Source of the DNA: Rhizomys pruinosus | Lineage: Eukaryota > Chordata > Mammalia > Rodentia > Spalacidae | DNA length: 64,000 nt | Assembly: GCA_009823505.1 (NCBI GenBank) | Contig: VZQC01008856.1 | Location: 832,162 to 896,161 of the forward strand | Reading direction: 5' to 3' | Shown here: one piece after another, positions 11,036 through 24,479 of the stretch | How the letters are laid out: each line of letters opens with the position of its first letter | Numbering within the stretch: the first letter of the stretch is position 1 | Made by a program: the position numbers and the translations under genes | The notes under the pieces: generated by a model | Databases searched by the model: none | Told to the model about the DNA's origin: nothing | Seen by the model: only the letters and a program-made list of their open reading frames with translations

Positions 11036-12005
11036 TGGGTTCTCTAGCCAGGCTGGCTTGAAACTCCCTGGGTGCCAATAATGACCTTGTACTTCTGCTC
11101 TTCCTGCTTATGCCTCCCATGTACTGAACTTCTAGGTGTGCTCCACCATGTCCAGTTCCTGCAGTGCTGGGGACTGAACCCAGGGCTTTGCACAGCTAGG
11201 TAAGCTCTCTACCAACAAAACTACACCCCGAGTCTCTTTAGTTTATGTTTTTAGTTAGTCTTTCTTCAAGAGAGGGTCTTATTATTTAGCACTAGATTAT
11301 CTTTTTTTTGTTTGTTTTTTTTCAAGACAGGGTCTCCCTGTAGTCCCAGCTGTCCTGGAACTCACTCTGTAGACTAGGCTGGACTTGAACTCACAAAGAT
11401 CCGCCTCCTTCTGCCTCCCAAGTGCTAGGATTAAAGGCATGCACAACCATGCCCGGCTTGATGATCTTTAACTCATTCTGTAGACCAGACTGGCCTTGAA
11501 CTCACAACTCCTGGGATTAAAGGCATGTGCCACCAGACCTGGACTATTTATTTATTTATCTGGTTTTTTTGTTTGTTTGTTTGTTTGTTTTTGGACAGTC
11601 TCCCTATAACCCCAGTCGTTCTGGAACTCAATGTAGGCCAGGCTGGCCTCCTTGTCTTGAAAATCTACTTGCTTCTGCCTCCCAAGTGCAGAAATTAAAG
11701 GCATGCATTACCACGCTTGTCTTTTTAGTTTATGTATGAGTGTCTTACTTGCTTGTATGTAAATATACCATGTGTGTGCAGTGCCTGCAGAGACCAGAAG
11801 AGGGCATCAGATCCCTTGGAACTGGATTTACTGATGGTTGTTAGCTGCCATGTGGATGCTGGGAATGAAATCTGGGTCCTTTGCAAGAGCCTTCCTTCTT
11901 GGTTTCTTTGAGATAAAGTCTGACTCTGTAACTCAGGTTGGCCTTAAAGCTCACAGTCTTCTTGCCTTAGTCTCCTAAATGCTGGTAATACAGGATTGTG
12001 TCATG
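11036..12005 (-). mobile_element. SINE cluster: B4-like, three B1, one B2, one B1 fragment
   Basis: Antisense units in order: ID-type B4 (about 11036-11227), B1 (about 11315-11458), B1 fragment (11459-11535), B1 (about 11570-11725), B2 (about 11735-11890) and an old B1 fragment (about 11900-12000). Boundaries are approximate. Confidence 0.8.
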
Positions 12006-12729
12006 GTGCTGGGCTTCTGTTCTGCTTTTGGGTGCGCATGGTGGTCATCAGTGGTTGTGGGGACAAATTGTCCTTGCTGTGTCCCCAGTGGAATGTGCAC
12101 AGGTCCTCCTCCTGATCCTCATCTCTTATGGCCCACGCTGCATTCCACGAGCCCGTCAGCCCTGGAGGAGCTGATAAGATTATCAGGTCCTGCTGATAGG
12201 AGACTGCGTTTCCCTCTTACTGTACTAGGATGGGCAGGTCCTGCTCTGAATGCTCTGGCCCTCCTGTTCTGTGGTGAGGTTGGTGTGTCCTCTCTGCCCT
12301 TCTCACTGAAACCTGGTGGGGACAGCTTTTTATCCATCTCCACTTCCTGCTCTGGATGATCTGCGTGCTCCCTTGGTTAATGTTTGAATGAATGAGTGAG
12401 CAACCTTTCTACTTGAATCCAGATATTCTGTGGCTTCCGTGGGTCCAGCCCAGAAGCCTGATAGGGATTGCTGTCCTTCCTGCTTTCCTCCCGAGTGAGA
12501 GTTTTTAAGAAAAAGGGGCAAAAAATGGTCTAAGAAAACAGCTGCTGGTGAGTGCTTACCACGCCAATGCAGGACCTGGGTTTCACCTCTAGAACCCACA
12601 TAAAAAGCCTGTGGTGCCCACCTATAATCCAAGGCCTGAGAAGGCAAGGAGGATTCCCAAACTAGCTCCCCAGCTTACCCCTGGGGCTCTAGTTTCAGTA
12701 AGAAACCTTGTCTTAAAAATAAAGTGGAT

Positions 12730-12898
12730 GCTGGGTGTGGTGCTGCACGCATGCCTTTAGTCCTAGCACTTAGGAGGCAGGGGATCTTTGTGAGTTCAAG
12801 GCCAGCCTGGTTTGCAGAGTGAGTTCCAGGACAGCTGGGGCTACAGGGAGACCCTGTCCCCAAAAGACAAAAAATAAAAATAAAAAATTAAAAATATA
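12730..12898 (+). mobile_element. B1 SINE
   Basis: Sense B1 from GCTGGGTGTGGTGCTGCACG to an A-rich tail. Confidence 0.9.
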
Positions 12899-12903
12899 AA
12901 GTG

Positions 12904-13095
12904 GATGGGGGTGTGAGATGGTTTGGTAGGTAATGGGGCTTGCTGCTAGGCCTTACAACTTTGAGTTTAGTCCCCAGAACCTACATGGTAGAAGGAGAAT
13001 CAATTCTTGGAAACTGTCCTCTGATCTCCACATATGTACCATGGCTTGTCCACATCCCCTCCCCATGATAAATAAATACATGGAATTAAAATAGA
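12904..13095 (+). mobile_element. Old B2-like SINE
   Basis: Diverged sense B2 with CCTACATGGTAGAAGGAGA and GTCCTCTGATCTCCACA landmarks and an AATAAATA tail. Confidence 0.7.
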
Positions 13096-13207
13096 TAAAG
13101 TGGAGAGTGATTAAGGAAGAGATCTTATGTTGATCTGGATGCCTGTGTATTTGCACATATCCCCACATACAATGTACACACACATGAACATACAGGGAGA
13201 CAAGAAA

Positions 13208-13379
13208 GAACATTTTTTTTTTTTTTTGGGTCTTTTCAAGCCAGGGTCTACCTGTAGTCCCAGCTGTCCTGGAACTCACTCTGTAGACCAGGCTGGCCTT
13301 GAACTCACAAAGATCCGCCTGCCTCTGCCTCCGCCTCCTGAGTGCTAGGATTAAAGGCGTGCATCACCACACCCGGCTT
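13208..13379 (-). mobile_element. B1 SINE
   Basis: Antisense B1 from a T-run to CACCACACCCGGC. AAGAAAGAACATTT lies on both sides as the target-site duplication. Confidence 0.93.
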
Positions 13380-13666
13380 AAGAAAGAACATTTCTTGCAT
13401 GATTTTTTATGTTCTCTCCAGGGACAAGGCCCAATAACTCCCGCACACCCAGGACCTCCATAGGTGCTAAGGGTCCCCAGGACAGAAATGGGTCTTTTGT
13501 ATAGCGCTTGCTGAGCTAGAGAGATCGCCTATTGCTGGGGTCGTTTGGACTCTGAGACAGTGATGGCTGCTCAGTGGACCATTGACTGGGAGCATTGATG
13601 GCTTGGTGGCCAGGTGGCTGAATTTTGGTGACTGAGGTCTCTGTGGGAGTGCCTGGATCCCCTGTT

Positions 13667-13670
<4 letters not shown>

Positions 13671-13712
<42 letters not shown>
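13671..13712 (+). repeat. (TG)n microsatellite
   Basis: About 20 TG units preceding an antisense B1. Confidence 0.95.
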
Positions 13713-13713
<1 letters not shown>

Positions 13714-13774
13714 ACACGTGTGTGCAAGTGTGTGGAAGCCAGAGGTGTCATCCCTTAGGATCGATCCACCCTCA

Positions 13775-13926
13775 TGTTTTGTTTTGTTTTGCTTGTTTTG
13801 AGATTGGGTCTCCCTGTAGCCACAGCAGACCTGGGACTCACTATGTAGACCAGGCTGGCCTGAGATCTGCCTGCCTCTGCCTCCCGAGTGCTGGGATTAA
13901 AGGCATGTGCTACCACGCCCAGCTGC
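13775..13926 (-). mobile_element. B1 SINE
   Basis: Antisense B1 with AGACCAGGCTGGCC and GGGATTAAAGGCATGTGC landmarks. Confidence 0.9.
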
Positions 13927-14576
13927 CACCATGTATTTTGAGATGGAATCACTTTATTTTTTCCCGGTGCTTACTCATTCAGCCAGGCTAGCTGGCCAGG
14001 AACCCCGGGAATCCCCTTGCCTCTGCGTCCCCTCCTGCCTCCAGGTTCTCACCACCCATTGAGCCTCCATAGCACTGAGGACAGCTGTTAACTTCCTCCT
14101 GCTGGAGACTTCTGGACTGTCGGCTGTGCAGGACTCGTGGGAAAGGTCCGGGTCAGGGAGGAAGGAGGCTGTCCCTGGGAGTCCAATGGTTGGCTTTGAG
14201 TTCAGCTGCTCACGTACTTACTGGGGCTTTGTGGATAGTGACAGGGTGCCACTCTACAGTACTTACCCAGGCAGAGTAGAGCATCCAGGGTAAGGCCTAG
14301 AGAGCTGTTAATGGCAGACCCAGGAGTCAGGGAGCAGTGGGGGGCTTGATGTAGGTTCGTTTAGAAGACAAAGAGGGGGAGCAAGAGTAGGGATAGGGTG
14401 AATATTTCAGACCTGAGGCCAAGTGGATCAGGAGACCAGGGCCCAGGTACTGACTGGCCTCCTTCTGCTCCAGCCGTACTCCGAGTCTGCGAAGGAGCTG
14501 ACCCCAGAGCAACTTCTGCAGCTGGCATCTTGCTGGCTCTGAGACTAACTCACTGCGAGCCTTGAAAATGAAGTGG

Positions 14577-14850
14577 AGGGGCGTTAAGATGGCTCAGCTG
14601 GTATGGGTGCCTGTTGCCAAGGCTGAGGGCCTGGGTTTGATCCTTGGGCCCTGCATGATGGAAGGAGAGAACTAACTCCTGAAAGCGGTCTTCTGACCTC
14701 CGCAGGTGCATGCACACAAGCACACACATACAGTAATAAGTAAATAACTGCATGTTTAAAAAAAGCTTTTCAAAACTGAAGCAGGAAGTCGTGGTTATTG
14801 GCACACACCTGTAATCGCAGCATTTGGGAGGCGGAGGCAGGATGTCCTCC
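14577..14850 (+). mobile_element. Old B2-like SINE followed by B1 fragment
   Basis: Sense B2-like unit (about 14577-14760), then a short sense B1 3' piece (CACACCTGTAATCGCAGC to GCGGAGGCAGGAT). Confidence 0.65.
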
Positions 14851-16789
14851 ACTGATACTTTCTTTCAGTGTGATGACCACATTGGTCAGTGGACCACCTT
14901 GTTCCCTGTTCTTCTTGCTAATCCTGTGCATTAGCCATGGAAATTGGGACTGACCTGGGGGTAAATTGAAGTGAGCCAGGAGCCATCTACACAGAAAAGG
15001 GACAGCAGAGGTCTAAGCACCACTGGCTGCAGCTACTACTGAGGCTGAGTCTCAGCCACATAGATGAGCATATGAGATGAGTCTTCCAGAAGCTTCCAAA
15101 CCTGTTGGGCAATAATTACACACTCAGTAAGATGAACAGTCCCCTGGTCTGTGGATGCAGTGGGGATGGCATTTGAGATTCCAGAACCCCATCAGTCTCA
15201 GAGTAGGACAGCACTGGTGTGGGGACAGGAGGGAGGCGTGCTGGACACTCAGGGTGCTGGATGCGTAGCCTTGTGTTGTGTATGTGGAAGACAGGGGAGA
15301 ATGCGTCAGGAGGTATGGACCCGTAGGTCCTGGAGGTGTATCAGGAGGGTCAGGGGTGGCCCCTACACGCAGCAGCTGCTTCTCAAGCTACTGTCCCCTG
15401 GGTGCCGTCCTCAGTCCTCACACTGCCCTCCCTCAGCCCGTGCCTGCTTCCTGCTTGCCTGGGAACAGCAAGGCCACTCTCAGAAAGTCTCTCAGCTGTT
15501 CTTTTCCATCCTGCCAGATGTCACAGCCAACCCTCCAGCCTCTTCCAAGTGTAGCCTGGGCCCCCGGTGGTATCTCTGCAGATTCCCAAGGTTGTCTTGG
15601 GGCCCACCACTTCTTTTTCCTTTGATCCACTCAGGGATTCCTTTTGCAGAGGTGTGGGGTATCTACCCACACCCAGAGTGTGCTAGCATGATTATGACTG
15701 GGTCCCCATCCTTGAGGACCTTGCAGCCCCCAACCAGGCCTGTTGTAAGATTTGAAAGGAGAGACATGCAAATCCCCTCACTCTGTGCCTCACCATCTGG
15801 CCAAGTAGTAGAGGCCGACGTCTTTGCCCCCAGTTCATGGGAGCTGGGGAGTTGGGGGAGCTGGTCCCCTGAGAAGCTTGGCAGTTTGGGGGATAGGGCA
15901 GGAGTTGGGGAAGCCCCCACCTGCGCCCTGCTGAGTCAGGCCCTCCTTCCGCAGGACTTTTGGGAACAAAGGAGTCACTCGCAGAGAGACCAGATGCTAA
16001 GGCTGTCAGCAAGCAGTGAACTTCCCAGAGGCCCTCCTTGGGGCCTGTGGACCTCACCAGGGGCTCGTCATTCTCTGTCCTTGTAGCCTGTTTTCATCTA
16101 GGTTCCTGGAAGGCTTTGTCAGGGTTTGGTGAGAGAGGGCTTGAATTTCTTCCAGACAGAACATCCCTGCTGTAAAGAAGGCAATCTCCTGGGAGCATCC
16201 AGCATGCAAGTTCAGGGTCCCTGTTTAGAGCGCAACAGCCCCTGTTGCTGGATTCCTCCCTCAGCCTGGGCCGTAGGGGACTGGCAGGTCTGGGCCCTCA
16301 AGTCCTTGGAACAGGGTGTTGAGTGGGAGACAGGTTTGTTTTTTTTTTTCCAGTGTCACTACTGCTCAGAGACCTTGAGACAGTACAGATTGCACCTTTC
16401 CTGTTTGTGCATGGCTGTTTTTATTGCTGTCCTCTTTTATATTTTATTGCTTACCAGTTCCTTTATTTAAAAGTGTCTTTCTGTGCCTCAACAGATTCCA
16501 GCCCTTGGCACACAGGGGCTCTTTAACATCCACTAGAGATCTTTATGGCCATCTCTATGACTACGACATCACTGTGAGAAGTAGTAGGAGGATGGAGAAC
16601 AGCTATGAGCCCCACCTCCATGGGCTGTGGGACCCCAGGGACTGGGGGTGGGGAGGCTGCCCTTGTGGGGTCTCAAAACCTTGTTCATGGACCTGGAGCT
16701 GCAGACTGGGTCTGGACAGCAGTGGGCGAGGTGGACACTGCCTGCTTGCAGGATGTGCCCACCTAACCAGGTCTGGTTGGTTGTTTCTG

Positions 16790-17045
16790 ATGTGTTTTGA
16801 GACAGGGTTTCATGTAGCCCAGGCTAGCTTCCAGCTGGGTCTGTAGTAGAGGATGGCCTTGAATTTCGGATGTTCCTGCTTCCACCTCCCTCCTCATTGC
16901 TGGGATCACAGGCTGGTACCACCATACCCTGCTCTTTGCTTTTGTCTTTGAGATAGGCTCTCAGTATACAGCCCTCCTGGCCTGGAACTTGTGTAAACCA
17001 GGCTATCCTTGAATGATCAAAGGTGTGCGCCACCATGCCTGGTCC
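16790..17045 (-). mobile_element. Two old B1-like SINEs
   Basis: Two successive diverged antisense B1 patterns with GAGACAGGGTTTCATGTAGC and TGTGCGCCACCATGCCTGG landmarks. Confidence 0.65.
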
Positions 17046-18862
17046 CTCCTCTGCTTTTAATAGCAGCTTTATTGATAAATTCACATGTCAGAGCCCTCCT
17101 CTTTCAAAGCTTAGGATTCTCGAGGTTTTACTGTACTAGGCAGGATTCCCCAGTGAAACAGAACTAGTGGAAGGTGTGAACAGCTCAGGGCCTCTAAGCA
17201 AGTGCCTGGGTCTGGCTTGGCCCACCTGCCCCTGAGCAGCCCTTCAGGAGTTAGCCTCTTTATGTGGCATCTGGAGCCCAGTAGTCTGCAGAGGACGAAA
17301 GCTGAATTTACTCATGGGTGAAGTGGAAGGCAGGTGGGAGACGAGTAGCAGCCATCGGACCTCTACCGAGGTACTCGGGCCTCCTCTGCCTGTCCAGGCC
17401 CAGAGAGAGCACCAGAAAGGGGAAAGGCAATGTTAGACGTCTTCCCAGGGAAGTCAGAATAGGTGGAGAGGTGCAGTTTGAGACAGGAAGTGAGCATGGG
17501 TGGGAACCGACTTTTCAGAGAGTGGCCTCCCCTGCATACCTCAGCCCCAGGGTGATACCACCTTCCCAGGGGAGATTAAGAGTGTGGGTGTGGGTGGGGA
17601 TGGGGGCAGGCCCCTCCCAAGGTTACACAGTTTGAGGAGTTCTCATTTCTGGATTGTTCTCCCACCAAAGGTAAACCAGAGACCAAATGGGAGCCCAGTG
17701 TTGCCTTAAGTGGTTTTAAGCAGCCATGGGTCAAGTGAAGCCCTCTCCCTTGCCTAACTGCCCCATCCTGCTTAGTGGATTGCCTCTGAGGACTGTGTCC
17801 CTGCTCTGTCCACTCTTCAGGGACAGCCACCCAGCCAGCTAACTTAGAAGGTCCATTGGGCACAGACTCCAGAAGCCTGCCGAGGCTTCCCCTTCCCCAT
17901 CCTCCACCCTTCTCGTCCCAGAAATTACCATATGAATGTAGCTCCTTCCCAGAGCCGGGCTGGCGGGCCCTGGGAGGGGACAGGCTCCCAGGCTCCCAGA
18001 GGCCTGGGTATTGGGGAGGGGGGGATGGGACACTGCAGGTTCCGGTGTTGGCTGAAGAATCCACCCAGGGCCCCCGTCCAGTGGAAGAGGTCCAGCAGTT
18101 TTCCCGAGGACGCTGCTTCCCCTCACCCCCAGGTCCTCACTCAGACCCCAAGTAGGTAAGGCTCAGCCTTGGTTCCAGGAAGAGGGGGAAGAAGCTGAGG
18201 GTGGAGGGCAGTGAGCGAGGGGGGAGGCTGCAGGAGCTCAGCAGCTCCCGGACCCCCGCTCCACATCATGGAGCTGCCTTTCATGGCCATGTTCAGAAAA
18301 ACCCGTTATTACTGGTGTTCCTGTTATGTAGCTAATTAATGTAGGAGTACAGGCTAGAAGGACTGCGTTGTGCAGTGTACTGAGTGCTTTGTAGACTATA
18401 GAGTACCATGCACAAGTCAGGGCAGTGTCCATGCCCCACTGATAGTCGGGCTTGACTCATATAGATGTGGAGTTTCCACTGAGCCCCTGGTTGTGTCTCA
18501 GCAGCTAGGCTGAAGTTGGGCTGCCACAGCGTGATGCCTTAACCATTCCCTGCCAGGCCTGCCATCTTCAGGCTACAAAATGGAGCGGTGTCTCAGAAGG
18601 TGCCAGTTGGTAGTGGCATTTCTTCCAGGCTGTGTCTGGTGTAGGTGGCCTGACGGGGCATCCTGGGCAGCCCTCCCCCGCCTTGGTCCTGTGTGGCTCC
18701 AGTGGGGGACAGAAACTGGAAATCATTACTATCTGATTCTTGGGCCAAGACATACACAAAGATAAGCATATGTGCCCGCACACCCTGGGAAGGACACTGG
18801 TCAGCACCTCGCTCAGAAGGCCAAGGAGGGGCAACAGGGCCACTCACCCATGCATGCATCAT

Positions 18863-18888
18863 TCATTCTTTCATTCATTCATTCAGTC
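18863..18888 (+). repeat. (ATTC)n short tandem repeat
   Basis: Several CATTCATT-type units in unique intron sequence. Confidence 0.75.
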
Positions 18889-19527
18889 CATCACAGTGTC
18901 TTGTTTTGAGCCTTGGCTGTGAGAAGCCATGTTAAGAGGACAGACCTGAGGAGCTTGGCAGGGACCAGTGGAGCACATACTTAGTACATACTGTGCTACG
19001 AGGGACCCACGCGTGTGGAATAGCTGTCCTGGGGAGACGGGGCAGTTCAGCAGCAGCTGGGGAGAGATGTTCTGGGTCAGGCAACTGACTCCAAGGAGCC
19101 TTGTTTGAGAGCACTGAGCAGATGCTGAAAGGTGTTTGTAGGGATGGAAGCTGGAGGTGGGGTGGGGGAGGGTGGGGGTGTGTGTGTTTTACTAGCGAAG
19201 ACCACATGAGCACAGTGCTGTGTGCTCCGTAAACGACTCCCTCGATCCTCATAATGTTCCTGTGAGAAGAATATTATTTTATACATTAGAACATGGAAGC
19301 ATGGAGAGGGTTTGATACCCAGAGTCCATGTGTCAGGGGAGAAAGAAGATAAAGGGCCAGGATTCGTGCCTCCCCGGCTGCTGTGGTTGAAGCAGAGACA
19401 GAATGAGATTAGGTTATTTGTCAGAACTGACCTTCCTGAGCTGGAGAGTTGTCTCAGTGGGTAAAATGCCTAGCAGACAAGCCCGACAACCTGAGAAACC
19501 CACATAACAGCCCATTGCAATAGTGTG

Positions 19528-19895
19528 GGTATCTTTTTTTTTTTTTGGTCTTTTCAAGGCAGGGTCTCCCTGTAGCCCCAGCTGTCCTGGAACTCGCTCT
19601 GTAGACCAGGCTGGCCTCGAACTCACAAAGATCTGCCTGCCTCTGCCTCCCAAGTGCTAGGATTAAAGGCATGCGCCACCATGCCCAGCAAATAAAAAAA
19701 AAAAAAATCCTTTTTTTTTCTTTTCTTTTTTTTTTTTTTTTTTTTTTTTGGTAATTTTGAGACAGGGTCTCCCTTTTAGTACCAGCTGCCCTGGAGCGTG
19801 GTCTGTAGACCAGGCTGGCCTTGCTTGGGTGTGGTGGTGCATGCCTTTAATCCCAGCACTTGGGAGGCAGAGGTAGGTGGATCTCTGTGGGTACC
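19528..19895 (-). mobile_element. B1 cluster
   Basis: Antisense B1 (about 19528-19690), antisense B1 5' part (about 19715-19828), then a short sense B1 piece (about 19829-19890). Confidence 0.85.
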
Positions 19896-22497
19896 GCTCT
19901 GCGATGGGGGCAGTTCACACTGGTAGCTTTTGTGAAATGCTGAGAGACCCCAAGCTGGGATAGATGGGTCTGGATTTGTGGTGATGGGAAGGCAAGAAGG
20001 GGACCAGGATACAATTGCTGGGTGGCTGTAGATGTCATTTCTGACAGTGAGGGGACGGGGTGCGACCTAGAGATCAGTTCAGGACCTGGATATTTCCAGC
20101 TGGTTCTGGCACATCCAGACTTGGACAGGGCGGTGGCTGTAGATACCCAGCACTCGGGAGGAGACCTTGCACTGGTTCCTTGGGCCGTGCCTGCTGAGCT
20201 GGGGTGAACATCTACCCACCCACTTCTCCACGCAGCTATCCATCTTCGTCTCTGTCATCAGTTTAGATAACGTTCAGTGGTGCTGAGTTATGCATTTGAA
20301 CAGTGCTTCACAAGCTGTCAGGCTCTCAGTCCATCTGTTCCGCTTGGAGACCAGTAGCATGAGTGGAGGGTCTTTTAGACATACAAGATTCTGAGAGTGC
20401 ACCCTGAGGTGGGTACAGTCCAAGTGGGCCACCTTCTAAGTTGAGGTTGAGGGAGCCGAGTAAGGCATTCTGCAGGCGTGCAAGCTGATGGCCTCAACCA
20501 TGGGGGTCACATCCCCCTAAGACTGGGAACTGGGGCCACGTGGGTGGGTGACTCCTTTCTTTCCCTTGCCTTCTGGGACTCTGTAATATGATCAGAGGTT
20601 TCTCCCCACTGAGGGAGTCACGTGGCCAGCCTCCCCTGCTCCTTCTACAGGGTCACCCTTCTCCCTGCTGGCCCTTAGGCCCTGCCTTCACCACACACTC
20701 TTCTCTTCAGATTAGCCAGATACCAGGAAGCCCCAGTGGTCCCAGCTGACCTGTGCATGAGGGATCTGCTTGGTGTCTCTGGGGAAAGGCCTTTGCCCAC
20801 AGCCAAGAACCCTGGTTTTTTGTTGTTATTTCAAGTGATTTCATGACCATGCTTCATCCCCTGAGGTCTGGTGTGTGTCAGCTGACAGCCTGCTGATAGG
20901 AGAGGGGTCAAGGGAGAGGGAGGCAGTTCTGTGTCCCCCTTCCCGAAGGGGACATCCCTGATAAGAGGGAATTCTTGTAATAAATGGCCAGTGTCCACCA
21001 ATCTGGGGGGGTGGAAGCACCCCCCCAACTTTGCAGACATTTGCCAAGAATGAAGGGAATCTCAGCCACTCCAAACACTCCAATGGGGTGATAGTCAAGG
21101 GTGGATCTTGGGGTGAAGCTACTTCTGCTAGAGATTCCTGGGGGTAGGAAGAGTCGGGGCCACCTTCCTGGATGTTGCTATGCAGTAGAACCATTCTAGG
21201 GCCAGCAGCCAGGAGAGGGTTGCTAAACAAAGTTTAAATTTCTGACACCGGAAGTCCGGAGGGCTCAGTGATGGCCTGGGAAGTCAGCAGCAGTTTTTGA
21301 GGAAGTAATGAGAAGGGCTTGCAGGCTGGAGCTTGCTCTAAGCAAAGATTGATGTCTCAATAGGCCAAGCTTGGTGAGAAACTAACTGCAAATGAGGAGC
21401 AGAGACCTCCTCAGAGGGGGGAGGGAGAGGGCGTGGGGAGCCCTTGGACTCTGTCCAAGTTCCCCTTTTCGAACTGGGGCCAACTGAAACCACGTTTGGC
21501 AGAAATACAGGACTCCTTGAGATTCCTTTCTACAATGGAGGGGATGTTGGGGGGAGGAAGAGCTTGGCTGACTGCCAAAGCGGGGACCCTGCCCCAACTC
21601 TGGGGTGCCTTGTGCCCCTGCCCCCCTACCCCTTTTGAATGAAAGAGTAGATGGGATAGGGACACTCTCAAGCCTTTGTCCCTCCCAGACCCTCTCTGGG
21701 CACAAGTTCACGGAGATTTCCTTCCTTCTGTGCTGTTGCTCCCAGCAGAGAGCGGCTCACAGAGAAACCACATCACTGCAGCGTTAAGTCCTGTCTTGGA
21801 ACCGGACTGGAGAAGGTGCTGCGGCTGGGAGGGCTGGGAAGCTCTGCCTTTGCGAATCCCGCTGAAATCAAGGCCGAGCCATTGTGTTGGATTTCCAAGT
21901 GGGTGTGTGTGTATGGGGGGGGGGGTGTAGGCAAAGTCTCAAAGTCTCAGATTTCTGGCATCCTTCATTTTTAACCAGACTCCGAGGAGATACTTCCTGT
22001 CCCGAACAAAGTGTGAAGTGTAATTCGATTTGGAGTTACATATCAAATTAGATGAGCCACGTGCACTTTAAAAAATTCAGTCCTTGAAACTGGACCCATG
22101 AATTTGCAAAATTCTCTCATTTATATTCCCGTGTTTCCATCTTTAGAATAGAGAACAGGAAGTCCCTCGTGACATTTATGAGGAGTGCGGGGTGGCTCGA
22201 GTGGGTCAGTGGAGATGAGGCAGAGTGAAAGGCGACATTGAGAAGATAGGAGAAGACCGTGCTTTCAGAGATGTATTGGCGATTGAAGCCAGTGCTGATG
22301 ACAGCCTGGAGGGGACCTGCCCATTCCCGGATGGGAACCAGCTGGCGGGGGGGCCTCCCCTCCCCTCCTTCCCCTGGCTCCTCAGACCCATGTTCCCTTT
22401 AGCTGTATCCCTTCTACTTTCTCCAGCCACAGGACCCACAAACCCAAAGCATTCATATGTGTGTTGATAAAACTCAAAGTGTGGGAGGGTGAGGGCC

Positions 22498-22692
22498 TGA
22501 GAGCTGGCTCAGCGGTTAAGACTTGTGGCTGTTCCAAAGGACTCAAGTTCAGTTCTCAGCATCTGGGTCAGGTGGTTTATAACTGCCTGTAACTCCAGCT
22601 CCTGGGGATCCTCCACCTCTGGCCTCCGTGCACACCTGCTGTCATGTGCACACACACATCTATACAAAAGTAAAAATAAAAACCTTTAAAGA
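22498..22692 (+). mobile_element. Old B2-like SINE
   Basis: Sense, with GAGCTGGCTCAGCGGTTAAG and a CCACCTCTGGCCTCCGTGCA region. Confidence 0.75.
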
Positions 22693-22814
22693 AATGCTAG
22701 GTTCTGGGGGTTACTCAAAGGCAATTAAGTTCTCATTAGCCAAGTTGGTTTTTTCTTCTTCCATGATGAGGTTGGAACCCTGGGCCCTACATGTGCTAGG
22801 CCGGTTGCTGTATT

Positions 22815-23093
22815 AGCCCTTGGTTTTCTTGAGACACAGTCTCACTATGTAGCTCAGGCTGGGTTTGAACTCTTGATCTTCCTCTTTCTGTAGCATGCAC
22901 CACCATGTGTGGGTCCCAAGTTATTTCTTTTTTTTTTTTTTTTTGGTCTTTTCGAGACAGGGTCTCCCTGTAGCCCCAGCTGTCCTGGAACTTGCTCTGT
23001 AGACCAGGCTGGCCTTGAACTCACAAAGATCCCCCTGCCTCTGCCTCCCAAGTGCTAGGTAGGATTAAAGGCATGCGCCACCACGCCCGGCCA
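22815..23093 (-). mobile_element. Old B1 fragment plus young B1
   Basis: A diverged antisense B1 (about 22830-22912) followed by a nearly consensus antisense B1 (about 22926-23093) containing a small TAGGTAGG duplication. Confidence 0.85.
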
Positions 23094-23711
23094 AAGTTAT
23101 TTCTTTAGTTGGGTCTATGAACCTAGGCATTTTTGGGTCCCTTAAGGTATTAAAGGTGTGGGGTGTGTATGTCTGTCTGTCTGTTTTCTGGTATACTTTC
23201 CTAGGGAGGCTCAGTACACACTGCTCTGTCTACTCTTGCATGCAAAACATGCAGAGAGACACCTCAGAGCTTTTGTGAGTTTCTTCAGTTCACCTAGGGC
23301 TTTCCAGAGTGACAGTTTTATGCTAACATGGATACTTTGGTGTTTGCTTTGGGTGTAGGTCCAACAGAAAGTCTTGATCTGGCTTCTTTTTCTGGACATG
23401 CCAGTATCTGCTGTGCTAGGATCAGCCACAGCACCGAGGAGAGCCCCAGAGAGTCAGAGTCCCCATGCGAGGCCGGGCAGCTGGCGTTGAAGGCGTTGAA
23501 GAACTCAGCTGGTCAGCCCCCTGGCCTTGGGGTGCCTTTTCTCTGACTTACTGAGTCAAGGTGCCCGTGTCCTTAAGAGACCTGGGAGGGGCCAGTAACC
23601 TGGCCAGCCAGCCGAGCAGGGCCTTGGCAGCTCCCCCTAGCTTCAGTCGTACACTTTGGTGCTGTTTATTCACACAGTCATGTAACCATCACCTCAGTCT
23701 AATTCCAGAAC

Positions 23712-23868
23712 ATTTTTTTTTTTTTGTCTTTTCGAGACAGGGTCTCCCTGTAGCCCCAGCTGTCCTGGAACTCACTCGGTAGACCAGGCTGGCCTTGAAC
23801 TCACAAAGATCCGCCTGCCTCTGCCTCCCAAGTGCTAGGATTAAAGGCGTGCGCCACCACTCCCGGCT
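23712..23868 (-). mobile_element. Young B1 SINE
   Basis: Antisense B1. TTCCAGAACATTTTT is repeated on both sides as the target-site duplication (about 23703 and 23868). Confidence 0.95.
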
Positions 23869-24287
23869 TCCAGAACATTTTTAATGATCCCAAAGAGAAG
23901 CTCCCTGCTGGTTAAACAGTCTCTTCCTCTCCCACGCCCCTATAGATTTGCCTCTTCTGAGTGCTACGTGTACACCAGATCATCCATTCTGTGCCTTTAG
24001 CGCTTGCTTTCTTCACTGGTGTCCTATTAGAGGATCACCCACAGCCTGGTCTGTTCACACATCTGACCTTTTTGTGGGGCGTGATAAGCCCTTAGATGAA
24101 CTTACCATGTAATTGTTTATTCATGCATCTTTGGATATTTGAGATATTTCTAGTTTGTCTTTTTTCTGTCTTTTTTTTCATGTATATGCATATGTGGTAT
24201 GGATATGTATGTTCACATATATGTGGTTACACCTGTGGGGGGGTGCACATACATGAGTGTGGAGGTCAGAGGTTGATGTTAGGAATT

Positions 24288-24447
24288 CTTTTTTTTTTTT
24301 TTATTTTTGAGACAGGGTCTCCCTTTAGTCCCTGCTGTTCTGGAGCTCACTCTGTAGACCAGGCTGGCCTTGAACTCATAGAGATCTGCCTGCCTCTACC
24401 TCCCAAGTGCTAGGATTAAAAGCGTGTGCCACCAAGCCCGGCAGGAA
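24288..24447 (-). mobile_element. B1 SINE
   Basis: Antisense B1 flanked by AGGAATT(T/C)TT copies. Confidence 0.92.
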
Positions 24448-24479
24448 TTTTTCTTGATGTTATTAACTGTGCAGGTCTT

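Noticed and set aside
15151..16086. 311-codon open frame on the plus strand
   Set aside because: It is the longest frame in the window but shows no recognisable domain, lies in GC-rich intron DNA with overlapping frames open on both strands, and has no splice or promoter context that I trust. Conservation analysis would be needed to revive it.
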